From Akanthomyces muscarius (Eukaryota; Ascomycota; Sordariomycetes; Hypocreales; Cordycipitaceae): 64,000 nucleotides of DNA. Below the pieces are notes generated by a model, which made no database searches, was not told the origin of the DNA, and saw only the letters and a program-made list of their open reading frames with translations. Each line of letters begins with the position of its first letter. The stretch's first letter is position 1. The stretch covers positions 2,480,001 through 2,544,000 of the forward strand of contig NC_079246.1 of the NCBI RefSeq assembly GCF_028009165.1, written 5' to 3'. Shown piece by piece: positions 56,379 to 64,000 of the stretch. The position numbers and the translations under genes are program-made.

Positions 56379-58656
56379 TTACATCATGCCGATGCGTGTC
56401 ATGCGCTTGTTCATGCGGCCACGACTCCCCGGAGCCACGCCGTACGGACCCCTCTCCATGCCAGCGCCCACGCCACGACTCGCCAGTCCTCTGGTACCAT
56501 TGGTGTTCACGGCTGTCCCGTTCGGCGACGGCAGCGGCTGGCTGTAGTCGGCCTCGACAGGCATTGGCGGCGGTGGCGGTAGCGACGACGACGTTTCGCT
56601 CTCCATGCGGCGCCTGGCGTCGCGCTCGCAGTACGACTTGCCGTCGACCTCAAAGTAGCCGTCCTCGAGCGAGACGCCGCAGTCGAGGCAGCGGAAGCAG
56701 CCGACGTGGTATTTGACGCGGGCCTCGTCCTCGGCGTACTGGCCCTCGATGCCACGGTCGCAGGCGCCGCACAGGCTGCCGTTGAGCTTGTGGTAGTGGA
56801 TCTCACAGTACGGCCTATCGCGGTGGACGTAGAACTCGGCCGACGTGAACGGCCGCGTGCACGTCGTGCACACGAAGCACGCCTTGTGGTACTTGCCCGT
56901 TAGGCGGCCGTCGGCCGACGAGATGCTCTTGCCTGTGATGGGCAGACGGCACGCCTTGCAGTCGCCGCGCGAGGGCGCGTGTAGAGGATCGCGCGACCCC
57001 TGGCGAATGGGTGCCGACGGCGGTGGCGGTCTCGCGGCGCCGTGGCGATCGGATCGGGAATTGATGTTCGCGCCGTAGCCACCAGCGCCGAGACCGCGGC
57101 CGGCGGCGGGAAGACCCGACTGAATGGCCGGGTCATAGCGGTCGTCCCGAGGAGACGCGCTGTAAGGCGACTCTACGAACCGTCCGGGGCCGCGCAGAGG
57201 CGCCTGGATGGCAGGGTCGATGCGAAGTTCGGGGCGCGCATTCTCGCGACGCAGCGGCATCGCGTTGCTCTCGGACATTGGAGGTTGCAGGGGTCGTCGG
57301 GATCGATCTGACGGATCCGAGGGTTTCCGCTCCATGGTGCGCTCCGGGTCATTCTTGACGGGTCTAATGCTGTGCTCGCTATGCGACGAGTAGCCCGACG
57401 ACATGGAGTCGTTAGGTGTGTGGTAGGGGTTACGGACGCCAAACTCCTTGTCGAGGTCGACAGAGGAGGTGCTGCCGCTGTGCTTGATGAGACTTGTGCG
57501 AGGTGGCGGACGTCGCGAGGTGTCGGGGCGCATGGACGGTCTGCGATTCACATCACCGTTGCGCGGCAGAGGTGCCGACGGATGGCGGTTGATGTCAGAC
57601 GGCGCCCCGGGACCTGATGGCCGACGTTCCAACGCAGCGTTGGGGTACGCAGGGCGCGGAAACGTCTCTGCACGTGTCATGCCCCGGGCGCCATTGTCAG
57701 TAGGTGCTGGTTCATCAAAGCCTCCATAGCCATTCTGCCGCACGGGCTTGAGCTGGTCGTTGGCAGTCACCGTCAGATCAGGCGGAGGGTCCCAATGATC
57801 TAAGGAGTCTTTCCTTTGGGGGAATGCGGCTTTGTTGGGCGCAGAAGGTCGACGGCCAGCATCGAATGCAGCGCCAGCAAGATCATTTATACGTTGCAGA
57901 AATCCGGGTGTCTCTTTGGCTACCTCCGGCTCCGGCTCCTTTTCAAGAGGCTTCACCGGCTCGACAGATGGCTCGGCAGGTGGCTCAACTAGTCGAGGGC
58001 CGAATCCTCCGTAGCCGCCAGCGAGCTCACCCATACGCTGAAAGAGCGACGGCGCCGGGGTTTCCTTTTCAGCTGACTCTGACGTCTCGATGCTCTCTGG
58101 TTCTGGTGTCTGGCTCCCGAAGCCTCCGTAACCTCCAGGTCGACGACCATAGCCGCGAGGGGATCGCTGGCCGTCATCTGGGTTGGCAATTGCCGGAGCA
58201 TAGTCGTCGTTGTATCTTCTACTGGCCCCCGAGCGCCTGCTTGGCGTTTTGGGAGATGTGTTGCGGGAGCTTCCGGAGTGGCTCACTGGTGTGAGCTGGC
58301 CTTGGCTCAGATATCGATCTAAGAGTATGTTAGTGGATCTGCTACGGGCCTGTCAAGTTTACATTGAGTTCGAGGACGAAGCATACTTGCGGCTCCAGTA
58401 TCTACTGGAGGTGGTGTTCGTAAGTACTTGTTGCGCGTGGCTTGGTATGCGCTTCCGAATGTCTCCTGGGCCTCGAGCGGAGGCGACACTGCTATCCTGT
58501 TAGCTTTGCACGGCTTACTGACGCTTGGTACTCCTTACGTTCTGGGATTTCCGGTGCATCACACAGGTGCTCTCCCATCATGGAGATTTCCACCTCATTT
58601 CCACATTGTGAGCACTTGATGGTTGGTAAAAACGCAGACTCTCGCGGCAAGGCCAT
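56379..58656 (-). CDS. LIM-domain protein, paxillin-like
   Basis: Two adjacent LIM zinc domains make this a cytoskeletal or Rho-signalling adaptor, resembling fungal paxillin-like Pxl1 proteins that act at growth tips and septa. Exons 58656-58539, 58491-58387 and 58318-56379 (introns 47 and 68 nt) encode 720 residues. The first two exons restore an N terminus starting MALPRESAFLPTIKCSQCG with C15, C18, H30 and C32 spaced like a small zinc-binding motif. The middle has repeated GGYGGFG segments and a long Pro/Ser/Arg-rich disordered region. LIM1 starts near residue 528 (CKACRLPITGKSI) and LIM2 near 588 (CGACDRGIEGQYA). The C terminus is Gly/Arg-rich. The second intron ends with GGATAG shortly after GCTAAC. 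Confidence 0.9.
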
Positions 58657-61600
58657 GATGTGCTAGTGGGCCTCGCCAGCCAATACTGCAAAGTGAATAC
58701 AAAATAGCGTCGTAGATGGTGTTATTGCTTTGCGAATTTCGGCATCGAATAGCTTCGAGAAGCAAGTGAATTCCGTTTCTGTCGTGTCGTGAGGCCGGCG
58801 CAGCGGTTGGCGCTTCCTTTTGGCGTACCGTTTGTAGAGCGATGTTGTGCTGAGTCGTTGCCCTTTCTGCCGACGAGAACAATAGCGGATATTCGTTTAC
58901 GGACGCCCAACTCTTTCACGCTCTTTTGCTTTGCTACCAGACAAATGAAGATGAGGACGTTGAAAGACGGTGAATATGACAAAGCTGTCGTTTTGGTCAA
59001 TCAGGGCATTCGAGGGGCTTTGCTCGACGACGGCGATACGTTGTGGCGGTGGATATTCGAGTAGGCGATGCTAGAGACTTTAATCAAGGCCGATGAGTTG
59101 AAACGAGGCGCGCATCAAACGGAAAAACACAAAAATCGGCAAGTCCAGCTGTGGAGGGTAAGTATGACGAAGAGAGAAGCAAAAGTGGAAAAGAAGGGTA
59201 TTTGGAAACAAGGCGAGTCGGAGAGGGAAGTTTTGATGATGCGAATAGTGTCTCGAATGCGGAGTGGCTGCTGGCTGGCACCTGCTGGCTGGGTGCTGGG
59301 GTAAGCTCAGGCCAGGCCAGGCCAGGCCAGGCCAGGCGAGTCCCCTGACCCTGAGTCCAGTGGGTTGCTCCAGCGCTCCGCTGGGCCCCAGTCGACTGCT
59401 CCAGCGGGCTTAGCGCCTGGGCGGCCCCCTGCTCGATAGTTGCACCAGCATATGTTGACCAGTCTTTTGCGCCTGGGCCGTCCGGTGATGGGCGTGCACG
59501 GATACGAGAATATTGGTCTGCAGTTCTTGTGCTCAGGTCTACTTCCAAGGTCCTAGTGCAAGGTTCAGGCGCGCTCCGGGGCCGGCGGTGACGGTGACAG
59601 CCTGGGCAGAAGGCCACGGACTACCTCTGATTATCAGCCGCACCATAGACACCAGTATGAGCACATCTACCCAATATACAGCCTCTAGCGCTTTCCAGCA
59701 GACTCAAAATATGAATGCAATGGGTTACAACCTCCCGAGTTGCACACTAGCAGTCTCCTGCTGTCTGGTTGCTACACCGGTAGCCGCCCCGTTGCTATGG
59801 ACCGTCAACCAGCGTCAACGGTCGTAGCATGTGTCCCTTGTGTAATAGACTGGGCAATACCAGCAGAGACACGGACCGACTGGTATTATTGGTCCCTTTA
59901 TTCGACCTCCCTTGCGCAGCGAGGCAAGACACGGCCACGAGGGCAACGACATCCATACGGCTGCAAAACCACGAATTGTCACTCGACCACTCAAGTTCAG
60001 TCCTCGTCTTCAAGCCGGAATAAAAGAGATTACACTAGCCAGAGAGATTACCTTACAAGGCCGCCGTGTCCACTTGCTGGTGGCGTTAGCGCCGCTGGGC
60101 CCTGAGTCTGGCCGGTACCTGAAATTGCACGGACATGGCACGCATAGCGCCATGTATCATTGTTTAGCGCATTTCTATTTTCTGTCTGCCGTCCTCCTCG
60201 GCTGCCCTTGTTTGGATGGAGTGGGCTTTCAAGTTCCTCGAGTGTCGTGTGTCCCGTGTCCCAACGCCTCTTCCGCTCCCTTCCGATTGAATAACTACTG
60301 GTAGCACACTATCCCAAGGGATAGCTCCGTTGGTGGCTGTCAAGTTTGGCCACACGAGGGCACCGTTTCATGCGTTTGAAGTCAAGGAGGAGGAAAAATC
60401 ATTTATTACGGGCCGGCTCTTCTCTTCAGCGAGACCAAGCAACCGGCTCACAGCTGGCTGTCGAGCTCTTAGACAGGCAATGAATCATGCGACCGACTCT
60501 GTTCCTTCACCATGACAACCACGACTTTTTTGTCGTCTTCGATGAATCAAACCATGAATTGCCGCTCTGAATAGTTGCATGCGCCAATCTAGCCATGCTT
60601 CGCCTGGTTTCTTCTCTCATCACGAATGCAAACTCGACAATGGTCGTCGATAGCGGGACACTCACTGACTGGAATGCAATACTGGTAAATCCTCCGATGG
60701 TTCTTTGCCGGAACAATGAGAGCCAGCGAAAAGGTGTGGATCGGCCCTTCTATTGGCGAGCTAGTGCTCCCTCCCCTGACGGTTCATTATTCCATCGGCT
60801 CTGGCATGGACTCGATTCGGATAGCCTGAGTGGCCAGGGCGCCGCGGCCCCGAAATAAGCAGCACAAACTGTTTATTTTAAACTAGTGCTTGGTCCGTGT
60901 GATGTCATTGTGGTTGCATTCTGCGCTGCTCTGGCTCGACCAAACACCATCAGAGAGCAAAAGGGAAAGAAACATATGGGCAGAGTCATAATCACCGACC
61001 TGGCGCTCAATACTCCATAATAGCAGTTGATACAGAGAGCCGCATAACAAAGGGAGCCAATCGCATAGCGACCGGCTCTACCGAACGCCGCGTTTCAGTT
61101 GACAATGGAGCCATACAGCCACCTGGCTTACACGCTCATGGCCAGTCATGGCCGCTGAATGCCCTCGGTAAAGACAGCAACAATCCCATCTCTGGCATCC
61201 GCAACTCACCCTGTCGCCTGCTGCCTGTTCGTTCCTTTTCGACCCATCGAAATCTGTAGGAATCATCCTTTTGTCTGCCAATTTGCCTGCGGCGATGGAT
61301 CCTTCATTAGACCGCAACCCCACTGCCTTGGCTTTTTGGCCCCTGGATACCTTGCAGCGAGCTCGCCACCGACCCCGATCCCAGCCTAATTCGAGGTCCC
61401 TGTATCCGTAGCCTGTCCTTTCGGCCAGGATTGCATTCGCTCCACTGCCTGGACTTGCTGCTCTACCGTCGTCTCATGTCTATTATCCCAATATTTCAAC
61501 ATCCAGGGTGATAAACCGTTTGAAGAAGAACGAGTGGGCTCTCTTGAACGGAATGGAAGCCAAGTACATCATGTCGAAATTTTTCAGGAGCACACTCGTC

Positions 61601-64000
61601 GTCAATATACGGATATAAAGTAGCAGGTTCTGTGGAATGCCGCCACCTCCTATTGCGCTAACGCAGGTTCATCATTCATCCCCCCTGTCCAACTCTATTA
61701 GATCTCAGTATCCTTGACCGCACGGTGAGCTTTCTTCTCAGTAATCAGACAATTTGAAGCCACATCACAGTCCAAGCTCCTATTGTTCCTATTCCCCAGG
61801 CTTGTGCATCCCAACTTCCAAGACACTTTGACACATAACGCTTGCGCGTGGCAGAAGAAAGAAAAGCCACGGTTCAACGCATTGTCAACTCTAGTTTGAT
61901 TCGTCCTGGACATGACGACGCATCTCCTTTGCTTTGCAGATCAATGCTCATCAAGTCAGCATTGCGCAGGTCCTCCAACGGCATAGTGCTACTACGCTCT
62001 TCTTTGTTTACTTTTTACTTTTTCCCCTGTATGCACATCATTCCCCTCTTCTTTCTATCACAGTGCATCTAAAGAATTGCATGATTCGTTGATCTTCATC
62101 TCTAAACCCCCATCTCTTGTCGCAAGTGCCCCTATTCCTTCCTACAGGTCGTCCAGTTGTGTACCAGTACCTGCATGCAGCCTTGCCGGGGTCCGTCGCC
62201 CAGACAAGCCCAGCATGTGTTCATCCCCAGCACATCACAGTGCATCTGCAGGCAAAGCCCCAATCATGGTTGCTTCTTCTCCAAGCTGCATGTTTGATTT
62301 GCCTGCGGGCTTGTTGTTTATTGCCATTTGGGGTCACATTGCATTTCGTCGACGGCAAGGTCCGTGAGCTTCATCGATGCAGGCCCGTGCGAAAACCGCG
62401 GGTGAATATTTCCGATGCGTCCGTCTCCTTTGCATCCTTACTCGGGAAAATGATGGCGTCTGTCGGCCCCGGGGCCTAGAATATTATCATATCCGTTTAT
62501 GGTATCAAAGCCGTCATATCGTGATTGGGTACGGAAACCTTGCCTGTAATAATTGCGCCATGCTAGCGCCCTGCCTACCCATGTACCAGTAGCAGGGCCT
62601 CGGAGCATCGCTGTGCAAGGCGCTTGTTATTGCTCATGCGAGTCGCGCCGACTACCAACATAACCCTGGCCAGAAGGAACCTGTCTTCCGTAATCAAATT
62701 TAATTGACCAGGGCTTCACACGTTTCTAGAATCGTCGCGATTTCGAGCCCCATTTTAGTTCGATGCTTGCGGCATTCTTGGCATATTTTACGTTTGTTTC
62801 GTGATCTTGATGTACTCGTTACAGAGCAACCGACCGGGGTTTACTACGAAAATCGATTCTGTTCTCCGGGATGCAGGTCTTTTAGCGTTTTGCGGAATGA
62901 GTCATGCCCGTGAAAAATCGACGAGTGTTCACAGAGGGATTTTCGCATGTCTGGTTGCTGAAACTTGCGCGCGTTACGGAGTTGCTCCAGATTCACTCGC
63001 CGGCGAGGCCGTTTGTCCTTCATCCTACGCATGACAATGCCATGCATTTCGAAAACAGTTCAAGAAACATGCATGGGTTATTTGACTCGTTTGAGTCACA
63101 TGGCTATCAGGCATTGTCCCTGGGGTCTGTAGAAATATGTGACAAGGTAGTTTGTGACATCACAATCGACAATAAACGCTGGTATCACGATATACCAGTG
63201 CAAACAGGTGGAGTGAACATAGCATTTGGCCACTGAGCAAGCGAGTCATTGGCCTGATCGGGCAATACTTGGCACTTTAGACTCTCCAGGCGATAGTCTT
63301 CCAGCACCAAATTTTCTTCGTGGGTAAGGACTGCACAACACAACCCATTTGCGCCGTTGATTGCAGCATCCACAGCCATGCCACGGCGTTTGCTGGAGCC
63401 TGTGACTGGTTTAACCCAAATATCGCATGCCAAATAGCTGAGCAATCTGCCGTGACCAAGCCGCTAAAAGAATGCAAACGTTCTCCGGGTCGTCACCTGT
63501 CGAGGCACGAGGCCAGTGTCAGGTACCGGGTAGCTGCGCGTTCAAGAATCTGTAGCAGTAGTGAAACAGGCTCGTCACGCGCCCGACTTCAGTGTTTCTC
63601 CGACAGCCACAGGCACTTCCAGTTCATGCACGCTGCAGGCTCCCCCGCCAGGAATCTGAAACTCGTTTGCGTTTTTCCTTCTTCGTACCGTGACGGCACA
63701 AGGCCAGATAATTCTTTTGGCGCGCCGGGTTATGTGGGTGCGCGCGCCGTTACAACGGCTCCGGATAGATCCACCACACCGGCCGGCCAGACAACTCGGA
63801 GGCTGTGCTTGTCTCCCGTATCTCGGGATAGAAGCCGAAAGCTGAGAAATATCAGGCGCAGCCGTTGAAATCCCCACGTGCCGTATTACTGTTTTGATCC
63901 TTCTCAAGCCAATGACGGCTGTGCTATTATTATCCCTAGGGCTGCTCAGCCACAACGGGCCGCGTTGGCAGAAATCCGCAGACTGGGGTCCCTCGGCCGT
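58657..64000. other. 5.3-kb terminal region without a recognisable gene
   Basis: Contains the promoter of the LIM gene and then only short frames. The longest, 182 codons at 63320-63868 plus, shows no signal peptide, domain or intron support. A gene may begin beyond the window edge. Confidence 0.45.
59308..59337 (+). repeat. GGCCA tandem repeat
   Basis: About five and a half copies of a 5-bp unit (CCAGG/GGCCA) in noncoding sequence. Confidence 0.85.

Noticed and set aside
62077..62479. Small plus-strand frames with hydrophobic starts, considered as secreted proteins
   Set aside because: No convincing signal peptide with a cleavage site, no plausible introns and no family resemblance.
63320..63868. 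182-codon plus-strand frame near the window end
   Set aside because: Despite its length there is no recognisable motif, and composition shifts to Ser/Arg-rich without structure. Kept as unannotated sequence.

Overview
The window is nuclear DNA of a filamentous ascomycete. Most genes carry GT-AG introns of about 50-80 nt with CTAAC/CTGAC-type branch sites, proteins are fungal in type (Mrc1, Nop13, Orm, SUR7/PalI, DUF3405, a paxillin-like LIM protein, a GPI wall protein), and G+C-rich coding DNA alternates with long A+T-richer spacers. Protein style suggests a Sordariomycete, probably Hypocreales; that placement is inference. I found 20 supported protein genes, one of them a very unusual micro-exon gene, and one tRNA.

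Layout. 0-6.5 kb: SUMO E2 ubc9 (-), an NmrA-like NAD(P)-binding protein (-) between two A+T-rich blocks, peroxisomal import factor pex19 (+), and a polyQ-containing unknown protein (-). 6.5-8.2 kb: no intact gene, one weak zinc-cluster-like relic. 8.3-9.4 kb: a secreted 99-residue protein whose 300-nt coding sequence is divided by 13 introns into a 102-nt first exon, twelve consecutive 3-nt exons and a 162-nt last exon. 10.2-14.8 kb: ABC1/ADCK-family protein (+), tRNA-Val(AAC) (-), short-chain dehydrogenase (+). 15-25.3 kb: checkpoint mediator mrc1 (-), nop13-like RNA-binding protein (+), DsbA/FrnE-like oxidoreductase with a 21-nt exon (+), F-box protein (-). 27.2-36.4 kb: Air1/2-like zinc-knuckle protein (-), sphingolipid regulator orm1 (+), Gly-Asn-repeat GPI wall protein (+), SUR7/PalI-family membrane protein (-). 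38.7-51.3 kb: unknown 240-residue protein (-), Mediator subunit med1 (+), secreted propeller-like protein (-), methionyl-tRNA formyltransferase (-), unknown 364-residue nuclear-type protein (-), DUF3405 membrane protein (-). 51.3-64 kb is gene-poor: one LIM protein (-) and a degenerate repeat array near 55.2-55.6 kb.

Most genes are unrelated housekeeping functions (SUMOylation, peroxisome import, replication checkpoint, rRNA processing, transcription, mitochondrial translation, sphingolipid control), so this is not a biosynthetic cluster. The outstanding feature is the micro-exon gene at 8286-9373. Each of its twelve internal exons is exactly one codon, in phase 0, and is flanked by consensus splice sites with a branch-point motif upstream.
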